From Burkholderiales bacterium (GTDB taxonomy: Bacteria; Pseudomonadota; Gammaproteobacteria; Burkholderiales; Casimicrobiaceae), in NCBI GenBank assembly GCA_015075645.1, contig JABTUF010000005.1, forward strand, positions 124,001 to 188,000: a stretch of DNA of 64,000 bases, in the 5' to 3' direction. The position numbers and the translations under genes are program-made. Positions 28,659-39,300 of this stretch are shown here, piece by piece. Positions within the stretch are counted from its first letter, which is position 1, and each line of letters opens with the position of its first letter. The notes under the pieces were generated by a model. It was not told the DNA's origin. It saw nothing but the letters and a program-made list of their open reading frames with translations, and searched no databases.

Positions 28659-29150
28659 TCACCGAGCGTCCGGATCCTTCGAGCCGAGGGCGCGAAGCGC
28701 CTTCAGCGCGACCGACATCGCGTAGCCGCGTGCGAGCAGGAAGCGAACCTGGCGCGCCTTCCCGCGCTCGTCTTTCGGCGGCGCATCGTAGCGAGTGCGC
28801 AGCAGCGCGAGCGCCTCGACGACCTCGTCGCGGCCCGCGAGCGATGCGAGCGCCGACGACGCTGCGCCTGCCTCGACGCCCTTCTCGCGCAGTTCATGCG
28901 CGATCGCGCGAGCGCCCCAGCGGCCGGCCTTTCGGGCGACGAGCGCCTCCGCGTAACGGGCGTCCGACAGGAACCCGCGCCCGGCGAGTTCGTCGAGCGC
29001 GGCATCGGCGGCCTCCTCGCTCACGCCGCGCGCGATGAGCCGGGCGCGCAGCTCCGCGCGGGCGTACTCGCGTCGGGCGAGCATGCGCACCGCCGTCGAG
29101 AGCGCGGAAGGCGGCGTGCGATCCGCGCTTCGCGACGGCGTGCGGCGCAT
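28659..29150 (-). CDS. recX: Regulatory protein RecX
   Basis: The 163-residue product has three RecX helical repeats: [59 protein letters not shown] final [20 protein letters not shown] segment follows. RecX binds RecA filaments and limits their extension. It lies 25 bases after recA on the same strand, the usual arrangement, and is probably cotranscribed with it. Length is normal. Confidence 0.93.
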   Translation of the reverse strand: MRRTPSRSADRTPPSALSTAVRMLARREYARAELRARLIARGVSEEAADAALDELAGRGFLSDARYAEALVARKAGRWGARAIAHELREKGVEAGAASSALASLAGRDEVVEALALLRTRYDAPPKDERGKARQVRFLLARGYAMSVALKALRALGSKDPDAR

Positions 29151-29175
29151 GGGCGGTGGCCGCCGGACCCGCCCG

Positions 29176-30207
<1,032 letters not shown>

Positions 30208-30338
30208 GATCGTCTTTCCGTGGGTCCGGTCGTCCATGATGTGCCTCCCGAGGGTCCTGGTGACGAGGGTCCGCCGGGGCGCCGGCCGGCCCCTGCCGCG
30301 GGCCGCCGGCGGGATGTGCCCGCCGATGCCAGCCATTA

Positions 30339-30364
30339 TTCCATGGAACGATCGTTCGATGGAA
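30339..30364 (-). promoter_or_regulatory. 26-bp near-perfect palindrome upstream of recA, candidate LexA operator
   Basis: The arms match at 12 of 13 positions around the core GAACGATCGTTC. On the recA strand the sequence GGAATAATGG, a plausible -10 element, follows directly. The core fits the GAAC-N4-GTTC type of LexA box known from Gram-positive bacteria, not the CTGT-N8-ACAG type usual for beta- and gammaproteobacteria. Regulation by LexA is inferred from position. Confidence 0.5.
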
Positions 30365-30494
30365 GGGGTCTTCCGGCCTAATCCGTCCGGCCGATGGCGC
30401 GCTTCTGGCCAGAGGTGCCTGATCGGGCCGGGGCGCCGAACGGACCGACGCTGGACCTGCCGCCCGCCTCTGGCCCGGGGTCGCCCGAATGCCG

Positions 30495-31013
30495 CTATTC
30501 CGGCGGCGATCCCGACGCCAATGCGATCACCCCTTCGAGCGCGATCCTGACCGACGCCTCCCGGACCGCCCCGCGGCCGCCCGGCAGGTGCCGGGTCCGC
30601 ACCCCCCCCGCTCCGTCCCGGGTCGCCCAGGCGAAGCAGACCATGCCGACCGGCTTTCCGGGTGTCCCGCCGCCGGGTCCGGCGATGCCGGTCACGGCGA
30701 CCGCGACGTCCGCACGGCTCGCGCGAAGCGCGCCGTCCGCCATCGCGCGCGCGACCGCCTCCGACACCGCGCCATGGGCTTCGAGCAGCGCCCGAGGCAC
30801 CCCGAGCATCTCGACCTTCGATCGGTCGGTGTAGGTGACGAAGCCCCGGTCGAACACCTCCGAACTGCCTGCGATCGAGGTCACCGCCTGGGCGACGCCG
30901 CCGCCGGTGCACGACTCCGCCGTCGCGAGGAACCAGCGGCGCGACCGCAGCGCCTCCACCAGCGCGCTCGCCGCACAGAGGATCGCGGACACGCCCGACG
31001 GGGTCACCGGCAT
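30495..31013 (-). CDS. pncC: Nicotinamide-nucleotide amidohydrolase PncC (CinA C-terminal domain)
   Basis: This 172-residue single-domain CinA-C protein has [21 protein letters not shown] with the conserved Ser/Cys region, [39 protein letters not shown] and the late FAWATRDG segment. PncC deamidates NMN to NaMN in pyridine nucleotide recycling. It lacks the N-terminal MoaB-like domain of full CinA, which is normal for proteobacteria. Its start overlaps the GNAT gene stop by 10 bases, and recA follows after the promoter gap. Confidence 0.92.
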   Translation of the reverse strand: MPVTPSGVSAILCAASALVEALRSRRWFLATAESCTGGGVAQAVTSIAGSSEVFDRGFVTYTDRSKVEMLGVPRALLEAHGAVSEAVARAMADGALRASRADVAVAVTGIAGPGGGTPGKPVGMVCFAWATRDGAGGVRTRHLPGGRGAVREASVRIALEGVIALASGSPPE

Positions 31014-31762
31014 TCGCCGTCCCGGCCGAAATAGACGTACTCGTAGAGCGTCGCGAACCCGAAGCGCCGGTACACCTCGATCGCCGGCGCGTTGCCCGCG
31101 TCGACCTGCAGGTACGCGACACGCGCGCCGCGTTCCCACGCGCGCGCGAGGAGGCGCGCGACGAGCATCGTCGCGATGCCCCGGCGCTGGTGCGAGGACG
31201 ACGTGACCACGTCGAAGACGCCGACGATCTCCCCTTCACGCGCCGCCTTGGCCGCGGCCACGACGACGCCGTCGACGCGTGCGACGGCGTAGCGCGCGTC
31301 GAGCGGCGACTGCGCGAGTCGTTCGCGATGCGCGTCGCGCTGCACCTGCGGCGATCCGCGCAGGTCGGCCACCGCATCGACGAACGCCGCCGCGCCGGGC
31401 TCGACCACCGTCACGTCGGGCACCTGCGGTGCCGGAATCTCGGCGCCGTCGAGCGGCGCCACCTGCACGAGCGTGGGGTCGAAGCGCCGGTAGCCTCGCG
31501 CCTCGAGGGCCGGAACGAGCGACGACGGTGTGGCGAACGGCGTGATGCGGAAGATCGCCGGCAGTTCGCGTTCGCGATACACGGCTTCGCAGTGGCCGAT
31601 CTTGTCGTCGAGCGGCAAGGTGCTGCCGTATTGCGGGTTGACGCTGCGTCCGCGCTTCGCCTTGCCCGGCGACAAGCGCAGGACCCAGCCGTCGTAGAAG
31701 AGCTGGCGCTGCGTCTGCAGCGCGTTCAGCCCCGCCTCCTCGATGCGGCGCGCGTCGATCAC
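31004..31762 (-). CDS. GNAT-family N-acetyltransferase
   Basis: The product is 252 residues from a GTG overlapping the pgpA stop (GTGA). The C-terminal half is a GNAT domain with the acetyl-CoA loop QRRGIA at 192-197 and [22 protein letters not shown] near the end. The N-terminal 110 residues ([40 protein letters not shown]) form a second, GNAT-like lobe seen in two-domain acetyltransferases of this size. The acceptor substrate is unknown. The gene is wedged between pgpA and pncC in a chain of overlapping genes, so it is coexpressed with housekeeping functions. Confidence 0.85.
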   Translation of the reverse strand: MIDARRIEEAGLNALQTQRQLFYDGWVLRLSPGKAKRGRSVNPQYGSTLPLDDKIGHCEAVYRERELPAIFRITPFATPSSLVPALEARGYRRFDPTLVQVAPLDGAEIPAPQVPDVTVVEPGAAAFVDAVADLRGSPQVQRDAHRERLAQSPLDARYAVARVDGVVVAAAKAAREGEIVGVFDVVTSSSHQRRGIATMLVARLLARAWERGARVAYLQVDAGNAPAIEVYRRFGFATLYEYVYFGRDGECR

Positions 31763-32262
31763 CGGGTGAGCCCCAGCGCGCCGGCCGCGCGCACGAGGAG
31801 CGCGAACGCGAGGAGCGCGTAGCCCGCCGCGACGACGTCGTCCAGCATCGTCCCCAGCCCGCCGTGCCACGCGCGGTCGATCGCGCGCGCCGGCGGGAGC
31901 TTCACGATGTCGAAGAAGCGGAACAGCAGGAACGCGAGACCGATCGACACCGGGTCGAGGCCGGTGAAGAACAGCACGGCGAGGAACGCGACCACCTCGT
32001 CGATCACGATCGCGCCGTGGTCGGGCACGCGGAGGTCGCGCGCGGTGACCGACGCTGCCCACACTCCCGCCGCGAACAGGACGAGCGTGCCGACCGCGTA
32101 ACCCGCGTCGCCGGAGCGCGCGAGCAGGAAGGCGAGCGGAATCGCGACGGCGGTGCCGAAGGTGCCGGGCGCGAAGGGCGCGAGGCCCGCGCCGAAACCC
32201 AGCGCGAGGAAATGCGCGGGGTGGCGGAACAGGAACGCGGCCGTCGGCGGCGCGCCCTTCAT
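31759..32262 (-). CDS. pgpA: Phosphatidylglycerophosphatase A
   Basis: The 167-residue membrane phosphatase of phospholipid synthesis removes phosphate from phosphatidylglycerophosphate. Family signatures are GFGAGLAPFAPGTFGTAVAIPL, VIDEVVAFLAVLFF with the acidic pair, and FDIVKLPPARAIDR. Several hydrophobic helices are present. It overlaps thiL (ATGA) upstream and the GNAT gene (GTGA) downstream. The thiL-pgpA pairing is a typical proteobacterial arrangement. Confidence 0.92.
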   Translation of the reverse strand: MKGAPPTAAFLFRHPAHFLALGFGAGLAPFAPGTFGTAVAIPLAFLLARSGDAGYAVGTLVLFAAGVWAASVTARDLRVPDHGAIVIDEVVAFLAVLFFTGLDPVSIGLAFLLFRFFDIVKLPPARAIDRAWHGGLGTMLDDVVAAGYALLAFALLVRAAGALGLTR

Positions 32263-33239
32263 GCGCGGTCGGCGGCGAAGTGGTCGAATGCGCGCGGCAG
32301 CGTTTCGAACGGCACGCCGGCCTCGTCGTGCACGACCACGCCCGCGCCCTCGACGACACGCCCGATGCGTGTCACCGCCACGTTCGCGCCCCGTCCCGCG
32401 GCTTCGACGCGCGAGCGCAGCGCCACAGGCGCGGCGAACACGAGTTCGTAGTCGTCGCCTCCCGCCAGGACCATGGCGAGCGCGAGCGCACGATCGTCGC
32501 CGCGCAGCAGCCGGTCGAGCGCGCCGGTCCGCGGCACCCGGGCGAGCTCGACGATCGCACCGACGCGCGAGGCCGAGGCGAGGTGGGCGAGGTCGCCGGT
32601 GAGTCCGTCGGAGACGTCGAGCATCGCCGAGGCGATGCCGCGAAGCGCAATGCCGAGCGCGACGCGCGGCGTCGGCCGTTCGAGGCGCGCGATGCAGGAG
32701 GTGCGCGACGCGTGGTCGAGCGCGACACGCCCCTTGAGCGCGGCGAGTCCCAGCATCGCGTCGCCCAGCGTCCCCGACACCCAGAGGTCGTCGCCGGACG
32801 CGGCGCCGCTCCGCAGGATCGCCGTCCCCGCAGGCACTTCGCCCACGATCGTGATACACAGGTTGCGCGGACCGCGCGTCGTGTCGCCGCCGACGAGCGC
32901 GACGTCGTGCTCCCCCGCCAGCGCGAAGAGCCCGCGCGTGAACGCGGTGAGCCACGCGTCGTCGGCGTCCGGGAGCGCGCCGGCGAGGAGCGCCCAGCGC
33001 GGCCGTGCCCCCATCGCCGCGAGGTCCGACAGGTTGACTGCGAGGACCTTGTGCCCGAGCGCGGCCGGATCCGCGCCGGCGAGGAAGTGGCGGCCCTCGA
33101 CCATCATGTCGACCGCCAGAACCAGTTCGGCGCCAGGCGACGGAGCGAGGACGGCGGCGTCGTCGCCGATGCCCACCCGCACCGAGGGATCGCGCGACGC
33201 GCGCCGGAAGTGCCGGTCGATCAGCGCGAACTCGTTCAT
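32259..33239 (-). CDS. thiL: Thiamine-monophosphate kinase
   Basis: The 326-residue AIR-synthase-fold kinase phosphorylates thiamine monophosphate to the diphosphate. Motifs: GIGDDAAVL (23-31), the AVDMMVEGRHF metal and substrate loop, NLSDLAAMGARPRW, GGDTTRGP (117-124), and LDVSDGLTGDL. The frame is complete with normal length. It sits between an unrelated binding-protein gene and pgpA, overlapping both by 4 bases. Confidence 0.95.
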   Translation of the reverse strand: MNEFALIDRHFRRASRDPSVRVGIGDDAAVLAPSPGAELVLAVDMMVEGRHFLAGADPAALGHKVLAVNLSDLAAMGARPRWALLAGALPDADDAWLTAFTRGLFALAGEHDVALVGGDTTRGPRNLCITIVGEVPAGTAILRSGAASGDDLWVSGTLGDAMLGLAALKGRVALDHASRTSCIARLERPTPRVALGIALRGIASAMLDVSDGLTGDLAHLASASRVGAIVELARVPRTGALDRLLRGDDRALALAMVLAGGDDYELVFAAPVALRSRVEAAGRGANVAVTRIGRVVEGAGVVVHDEAGVPFETLPRAFDHFAADRA

Positions 33240-34270
33240 CGCCGGAGGGCGACGTCGCCGATCTCGCGCTGCCAGCGGGCGAGCAGCCGCTTGCGCAGTT
33301 CCGGCTGCGAGAAGCGCATCGGATCGACGTCGAGCGTCGGGACCTGCGCGAACCGGGCGGCCTCGGGCCGGATCGTCGCGGTCGCATTGGCCGGCACGAT
33401 CAGGTTCCGCGTGCGGTTGGCGAGCTCCTGCGCGTCGCGGCCGAGCGCCCAGTCGTAGAACGCGCGCGCCTCGCGCGGATGCGGCGCGCCGGCGACGATC
33501 GCCATGCCGCCGAGCGCGGCGCCGGTGCCCTCGCAGGGAATCGTGATCTCCACCGGAAAGCCGGCGAGTTGCTGGGTGACGAACTCGTGCACGAACGACA
33601 CGCCGACCGCGACCTCGCCGCGCGCGACCGAGGGCCCCTGCGCCGTCCCGGACTGCGTGTAGCGCACCACGTTGGGCGCGAGCCGCTTCAGGTAGGCGAA
33701 CGCGCCGTCCTCGCCGTAGAGCGTCACGAGCGTCGCCAGGATGGTGTAGCCGGTGCCGCTCGTCACCGGATTGGAGAGCTCGACGTCGTGACGCCACGCC
33801 TCGCCCGTGAGGTCGGCCCAGCAGCGCGGCGCCGTGGCGCCCCGCTTCGCGACGAGCGCGGGATTCGATCCGAACCCCAGGACGATCCGGTAGATCGCGG
33901 CGACGCGGAAGCCGCTGCGCTCGGTGGCCTCCCGCGCCCAGGGCGCGAGTTCGACGAGTCGCGGCGAGCGGTAGGGTTCGAGGAGACCTTCCGCGGCGGC
34001 CTGCAGCAGCGGGTCGATCGTGCCGCCGTACCAGACGTCGGAACGGGGGTTCTCCCGCTCCGCGCGGATCTGCGCGTAGGCCTCGCCGGTCGGCTTGCGC
34101 GTGATCGCGACCGACACCCCGGTCTCGCGCTCGTAGGTCTTCGCCGCGAGTTCGCACGCGTCGGCGTCGTGGCTGCAGGTGACGACGAGCGAACGTTGCG
34201 CCGACGCGGCCGGCGCCGCGAACACGGCCGCGGCGGCGAGCGCGGCGAGGAGCGCCGCCGGTGCGCGCAT
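33236..34270 (-). CDS. Iron(III)/phosphonate-type ABC transporter substrate-binding protein (FbpA-like)
   Basis: The 344-residue exported protein has a signal peptide of about 24 residues (ending AAPAASA-Q). It has the fold of ferric or 2-aminoethylphosphonate binding proteins: SLVVTCSHDADACELAAKTY, NPRSDVWYGGTIDPLLQAA, AIYRIVLGFGSNPAL, LSNPVTSGTGYTILATLVTL, VSFVHEFVTQQ. No permease or ATPase is nearby. Its presence between nusB and thiL is unexpected. The stop overlaps the thiL start by 4 bases, so the two are likely translationally coupled. The ligand is not evident. Confidence 0.85.
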   Translation of the reverse strand: MRAPAALLAALAAAAVFAAPAASAQRSLVVTCSHDADACELAAKTYERETGVSVAITRKPTGEAYAQIRAERENPRSDVWYGGTIDPLLQAAAEGLLEPYRSPRLVELAPWAREATERSGFRVAAIYRIVLGFGSNPALVAKRGATAPRCWADLTGEAWRHDVELSNPVTSGTGYTILATLVTLYGEDGAFAYLKRLAPNVVRYTQSGTAQGPSVARGEVAVGVSFVHEFVTQQLAGFPVEITIPCEGTGAALGGMAIVAGAPHPREARAFYDWALGRDAQELANRTRNLIVPANATATIRPEAARFAQVPTLDVDPMRFSQPELRKRLLARWQREIGDVALRR

Positions 34271-34280
34271 GACGGGCGCC

Positions 34281-34730
34281 TCAGCGCGCGCGCGCGGCCA
34301 CTTCGGCCGCGCGCACGCTCGCCGCGTGGCGGTCGAGCACGCCGTTGACGAACTTGTGCCCGTCGGTGCCGCCGTAGGACTTCGCGAGTTCCACCGCCTC
34401 GTTGATCACCACGCGGTAGGGAATCTCCGGGCGCTCGTCGAGTTCCCAGGCGCCGATCGCGAGGATCGCGCGCTCGATCGGCGAGAGTTCCGCCGGCTTG
34501 CGGTCGAGGAGCGGCGCGAGCCGCTCGACCCGCGCGTCAGCCCCCGCGGCGAGGGCACGCCACATCGCGTCGAAGTACGCGGCGTCGGCGCGCTCGTAGC
34601 CCTTGCTCGTCTCGAGTTGGACGCGCACGTCGTCGGGCGCGTTGTCCGCGAGCCGGCGCTGGTAGAGGCCCTGCAGCACGAGTTCGCGCGAGCGACGGCG
34701 CGCCGCGGACCTAGGCGTCGTCGAGAGCAT
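34281..34730 (-). CDS. nusB: Transcription antitermination factor NusB
   Basis: This 149-residue all-helical RNA-binding protein of rRNA antitermination has an N-terminus of RSAARRRSRELVLQGLYQRR, with the arginine-rich boxA-binding start. The core SPIERAILAIGAWELDERPEIPYRVVINEAVELAKSYGG and GHKFVNGVLD are strongly conserved. It starts inside the last codons of ribH (20-base overlap), the common riboflavin-nusB arrangement. Confidence 0.95.
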   Translation of the reverse strand: MLSTTPRSAARRRSRELVLQGLYQRRLADNAPDDVRVQLETSKGYERADAAYFDAMWRALAAGADARVERLAPLLDRKPAELSPIERAILAIGAWELDERPEIPYRVVINEAVELAKSYGGTDGHKFVNGVLDRHAASVRAAEVAARAR

Positions 34731-35172
34731 CGGAGAGGTTCGCGAGTTCGAGCGCGGCCTGCGCCGCCTCGTAGCCCTTCGTGTCCATGCGGGCCTCGGC
34801 CTGGGCGTCGGTCTCGCAGGTCAGGATGCCGTTGCCGATCGGCGTGCCGAACTCGAGCATCACGCCCGACACGCCGGACGCCGACTCGTTGGCGACGATC
34901 TCGAAGTGGTAGGTCTCGCCGCGGATCACCGCGCCGAGCGCCACCAGCGCGTCGTAGTCGCCGCCCTGCGCGAGCCGCTGCAACGCGAGCGGCACTTCGA
35001 GCGCGCCGGGCACCGAGACGATCAGCACGTCGTCGTCGGCGACGCCCGCTTCTGCGAGCGCGCGGAGCGCACCGGCGAGGAGGCCTTCGCCGATCGCCGG
35101 GTTGAACCGGGACAGCACGATCGCGACGCGGCGTCCGGCGCCGGCGCTCGAGGGGGCGATGCGGCGCGCCAT
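34711..35172 (-). CDS. ribH: 6,7-dimethyl-8-ribityllumazine synthase
   Basis: The 153-residue riboflavin pathway enzyme condenses the pyrimidinedione and butanone-phosphate products. Active-site segments are VLSRFNPAIGEGLLAGAL, VPGALEVPLALQRLA, ALGAVIRGETYHFEIVANES, FGTPIGNGILTCE. It follows ribBA by 8 bases and overlaps nusB by 20 bases. Its butanone phosphate comes from the neighbouring RibB domain. Confidence 0.96.
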   Translation of the reverse strand: MARRIAPSSAGAGRRVAIVLSRFNPAIGEGLLAGALRALAEAGVADDDVLIVSVPGALEVPLALQRLAQGGDYDALVALGAVIRGETYHFEIVANESASGVSGVMLEFGTPIGNGILTCETDAQAEARMDTKGYEAAQAALELANLSDALDDA

Positions 35173-35180
35173 GGCCCGCT

Positions 35181-36284
35181 TCAGCCCGCGGCGCGCGCGG
35201 GCGCGTCGAGGTAACCGGTGACTTCGAGGTCGAAGCCGGTCATCGAGGGCATCTTGCGCGGCCTCGCGAGCAGGCGCATGCGTCCCACGTTCAGGTCGCG
35301 CAGGATCTGCGCCCCGATGCCGTAGTTGCGGAGGTCGGTCTTCGGCGCGGCCAGCGGTTCGCTCGACAGCGCGCGGCGGCGCAATTCCTGCGGCGTCTCC
35401 GGCCGGTGCAGGAGCACGATCACGCCGCGACCGGACGCAGCCACCGCCTCCATCGAGGCCGGGATCGTCCACGAGTGGGTCGTGTCGTGGACGTCGAGGA
35501 GGTCGATCACCGACAGCGGCTCGTGCACGCGCACCAGCGTCTCGACGTCGGGGGCGAGCGGTCCGCGCACCAGCGCGAGGTGGGTCGCGTCGGTAAGCTT
35601 GTCGCGGTAGACGACGAGGCGGAACGCGCCGTGCGGCGTCGTGATCGGCCGCTCGGCCATGCGCTCGACCAGCTTCTCGGTGCGGCTGCGGTAGTGGATC
35701 AGGTCGGCGATCGCGCCGACCTTGAGCCCGTGGTGGTCGGCGAAGCGCTCGAGCTCCGGCAGCCGCGCCATCGTGCCGTCGTCGTTCATGATCTCGCACA
35801 GCACCGCCGACGGGTTGAGGCCGGCGAGCCGCATGAGGTCGCAGCAGGCCTCGGTGTGGCCGGCGCGCACCAGCACGCCGCCTTCCTGCGCGATCAACGG
35901 GAACACGTGCCCGGGCTGGACCACGTCGTCCGCGGAGGCATCCGGCCGCGAGGCGACCTCGATCGTGCGCGCGCGGTCGGCCGCCGAGATGCCGGTGGCG
36001 ATGCCGGTCGCCGCTTCGATCGACTGCGTGAAGTTGGTGCCGTGCACCGAGCGGTTGCGCGCGGCCATCGGCGTCAGGCGCAGGCGCTCGGCCTGCGTGG
36101 CGGCGATCGGCATGCAGATCAGGCCGCGGCCGTGCTTCGCGAGGAAGTTGACCTTCTCGGCCGTGACGAAATCGGCGGCGAACACGAGGTCGCCCTCGTT
36201 CTCGCGGTCCTCGTCGTCGACCAGCACGACGATGCGGCCGGCCTTGAGTTCGGCCACGATCTCCGGAACGGAAGCAAGCGCCAT
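35181..36284 (-). CDS. ribBA: 3,4-dihydroxy-2-butanone-4-phosphate synthase with degenerate GTP cyclohydrolase II domain
   Basis: The product is 367 residues. The N-terminal DHBP synthase domain is intact: VVLVDDEDRENEGDLVFAAD, HGRGLICMP, SVHGTNFTQSIEA, RAGHTEACCDLMRLAG, CEIMNDDGTMAR. The C-terminal part has the GCH2 fold (FRLVVYRDKLTDATHLALV, DLRNYGIGAQILRDL). The zinc-binding cysteines and the RCDCG-type core are absent, replaced by a DVHDTTHSWTIPASMEAV segment. Only DHBP synthase activity is expected, as in many betaproteobacteria, so a separate ribA should exist elsewhere. Confidence 0.9.
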   Translation of the reverse strand: MALASVPEIVAELKAGRIVVLVDDEDRENEGDLVFAADFVTAEKVNFLAKHGRGLICMPIAATQAERLRLTPMAARNRSVHGTNFTQSIEAATGIATGISAADRARTIEVASRPDASADDVVQPGHVFPLIAQEGGVLVRAGHTEACCDLMRLAGLNPSAVLCEIMNDDGTMARLPELERFADHHGLKVGAIADLIHYRSRTEKLVERMAERPITTPHGAFRLVVYRDKLTDATHLALVRGPLAPDVETLVRVHEPLSVIDLLDVHDTTHSWTIPASMEAVAASGRGVIVLLHRPETPQELRRRALSSEPLAAPKTDLRNYGIGAQILRDLNVGRMRLLARPRKMPSMTGFDLEVTGYLDAPARAAG

Positions 36285-36331
36285 GATGCGACTCCCCGGT
36301 GGGCAACGCTCATTCTACTCCGCGGCCAGCG

Positions 36332-39300
36332 TCACGCCGCCGCGGGATGGCGCGCCGGATGCAGCTCGCCGGGCCGGCGCGGCGGCTCGTCCGCCGAAGC
36401 GGGTGCCTCACCCACCCGAAACCACGCCGCATAGAGCGCGGGCAGGAACACGAGCGTCAGCACGGTCGCGACGACGAGGCCGCCCATCATCGCGACCGCC
36501 ATCGGCCCGAAGAAGTCGCTCCGCGTGAGCGGGATCAGCGCCAGCACCGCCGCCGCGGCGGTCAGCACGATCGGACGGAAGCGGCGCACCGTCGCCGACG
36601 CGATCGCGTCCCGCGCGCTCGCGCCCTCGGCGATGTCGCGGTCGATCTGGTCGACCAGGATCACCGAGTTGCGCATGATGATGCCGGAGAGCGCGATGGT
36701 GCCGAGCATCGCGACGAAACCGAACGGCTGGCCGAATGCGAGCAGCGCCGCGACGACGCCGATGAGCCCGAGCGGCGCGGTCAGCACGACCATCAGCGTG
36801 CGCGCGAAGCTCCGTAACTGGATCATGAGGAGCGTGAGGATCGTGACGAGCATCAGCGGCACGCCCGCCGCGATCGACTTCTGCCCCTTCGCCGAATCCT
36901 CGACCGCGCCGCCCATGTCGATGCGGTAGCCGAGCGGCAGCGCCGCGCGCAAGCCCGCGAGCTTCGGGTCGATGCGGCGCGCGACGTCGGGTCCCTGCGC
37001 GTCACCGCGAACGTCGGCGCGCACCGTGATCGTCGGCAGGCGGTCGCGCCGCCAGACCACCCCATCCTCCAGTTCGTAGCGCAGCTCCGCGAGCTGGGTG
37101 ATCGGCACCGGCCTGCCCGACGGCGACGGCATCGCGAGGTCCTTGAGGAACGAGACCCGCGCGCGCTCGTCGCGCGTCCCGCGGATCACCACGTCGATCA
37201 GCTGGTCGCGCTCGCGGAACTGCGTCACCGTGACGCCGGACACCGCGTTGTTCAGGAAGGCGGCGACGTCCTGCGACGTGAGGCCCAGGAGCCGCGCCTT
37301 GTCCTGGTCGACGACGAGCCGGATCGTCTTCGAGGGCTCGTCCCAGTCGAACTGCACGTCGGAGGTTCCGGCATCCTCGCGCACTACCGAAGCGACCTCG
37401 CGTGCGATGCGGCGCACTTCGCCGATGTCCTCGCCCGAGACGCGGAACTGCACCGGGAAGCCGACCGGCGGCCCGTTCTCGAGCCGCGAGACACGCCCGC
37501 GCAACTCGGGGAAGTCGCTCGCGAATCGCTCGATGAGCCGCGCGCGAAGCCGCTCCCGCCCGGCGTTCGTCGCGGCCACGACGACGAACTGCGCGAGGTT
37601 CGCCTGCTCGAGCTGCTGGTCGAGCGGCAGGTAGAAGCGCGGACTGCCGGCCCCGACGTAGGCGACGAAGCTCGCGACGCCGTCCTCGCCCTCGAGGATC
37701 CGCTCCATCTTCTTCGCCTGGGCGAGCGTCGCCTCGACCGAGCTGCCTTCCGGCAGGCGCAGGTCGACGATGAGCTCCGGCCGCGACGACGACGGGAAGA
37801 ATTGCTGCGGCACGAACCGGAACAACGCGATCGACGCGGCGAACGCCGCGAGCGTCGCGCCGATCACGATCCAGCGATGGACGACGCACCACGAGATCGT
37901 CGCGCGCAGTCGCAGGTAGAACGGCGTGCGGTACACCGCTTCCGGGTCGCCCGGCCCGTGGTCACGGGGCAGGGGCAAGGGACGCCGCAGGAGCCTCGCG
38001 CGAAGCCGCGCCATGAACGACGGACGGTGCAGCGCCTCGCCCGACGGCAGCATCGTGTACCCGAGGTACGGAATCACGACCACCGCCACGATCCACGAGG
38101 CCACGAGCGCCAGCGACGAGACCTGGAAGATCGAGCGCGTGTACTCGCCGGTCGAGCTCTTCGCGAGCGCGATCGGCAGGAAGCCCGCGACGGTGACGAG
38201 CGTCCCGGTCAGCATCGGGAACGCGGTGGAGGTGTAGGCGAAGCCCGCGGCGCGCACGCGGTCGAAACCCTGCTCGAGCTTGATCGCCATCATCTCGACC
38301 GCGATGATGGCGTCGTCGACGAGCAGCCCGAGCGACAGGATCAGCGCGCCGAGCGAGATCTTGTGGAGTCCGATGTCGAGGAGCCACATCCCGAGGAAGG
38401 TCATCGCGAGCACCAGCGGGATCGAGACCGCGACCACGAGCCCGGTGCGAAGGCCGAGGCTCACGAGCGACACGGCGAGCACGATCAGCACCGCCTCCGC
38501 GAGCGAGCGCACGAACTCCCGGATCGAGCGGTCGACCGCGACCGGCATGCTCGCGACCTCGACGATGTCGACGCCGACCGGCAGTTGCGCCCGCAGCTGC
38601 CCGATCCGCTGATCGAGCGCACGCCCGAGCCGGATCACATCGCCCCCCGCGGCCATCGTGATGCCGAGTCCCAGCGCCTCGCGGCCCTGCACCCGCATCC
38701 GCTGCTTCGGCGGATCGGCGTAGCCGCGCGTCACCGTGGCGATGTCGCCCAGCCGGAACACCCGTCCGCCGGCGCGGATCGAGGTTTCGCGGATCGCGTC
38801 GAGCGAGTCGAACGCCCCCGACGGGCGCAGCACGATGCGGTCGGTCGACGTCTCGAGCGTTCCCGCCGCCGCGATCGCGTTCTGGGCGGCGAGCGTCTGC
38901 GCGATCTGCGCGGGCGCGAGGCCTAGCGTCGCGAGCTTCGCGTTCGCCAGTTCGACGAAGACCTTCTCCTCCTGGGCCCCGATGAAGTCGACCTTCGCGA
39001 CCTCCGGGACCCGCAGGAGCTCGGCGCGGACCTTGTCGCCGAAAGTCCTGAGGTCGCGGTACGCGAACCCCTCGCCCGCGATCGCGTAGATCGCCATGTA
39101 GGTGTCGCCGAACTCGTCGTTGAAGTACGGGCCCTGGATGCCGGCGGGCAGCGTGCCGCGGATGTCGCCGACCTTCTTGCGCACCTGGTACCAGGTCTCC
39201 GGCACCTGCGCGGCCGGCGCGGAATCCTTGACCGCGAAGAACACGAGCGATTCGCCCGGCTTGCTGTTGCTGCGCACCCAGTCGACGCCGGGCACCTCCT

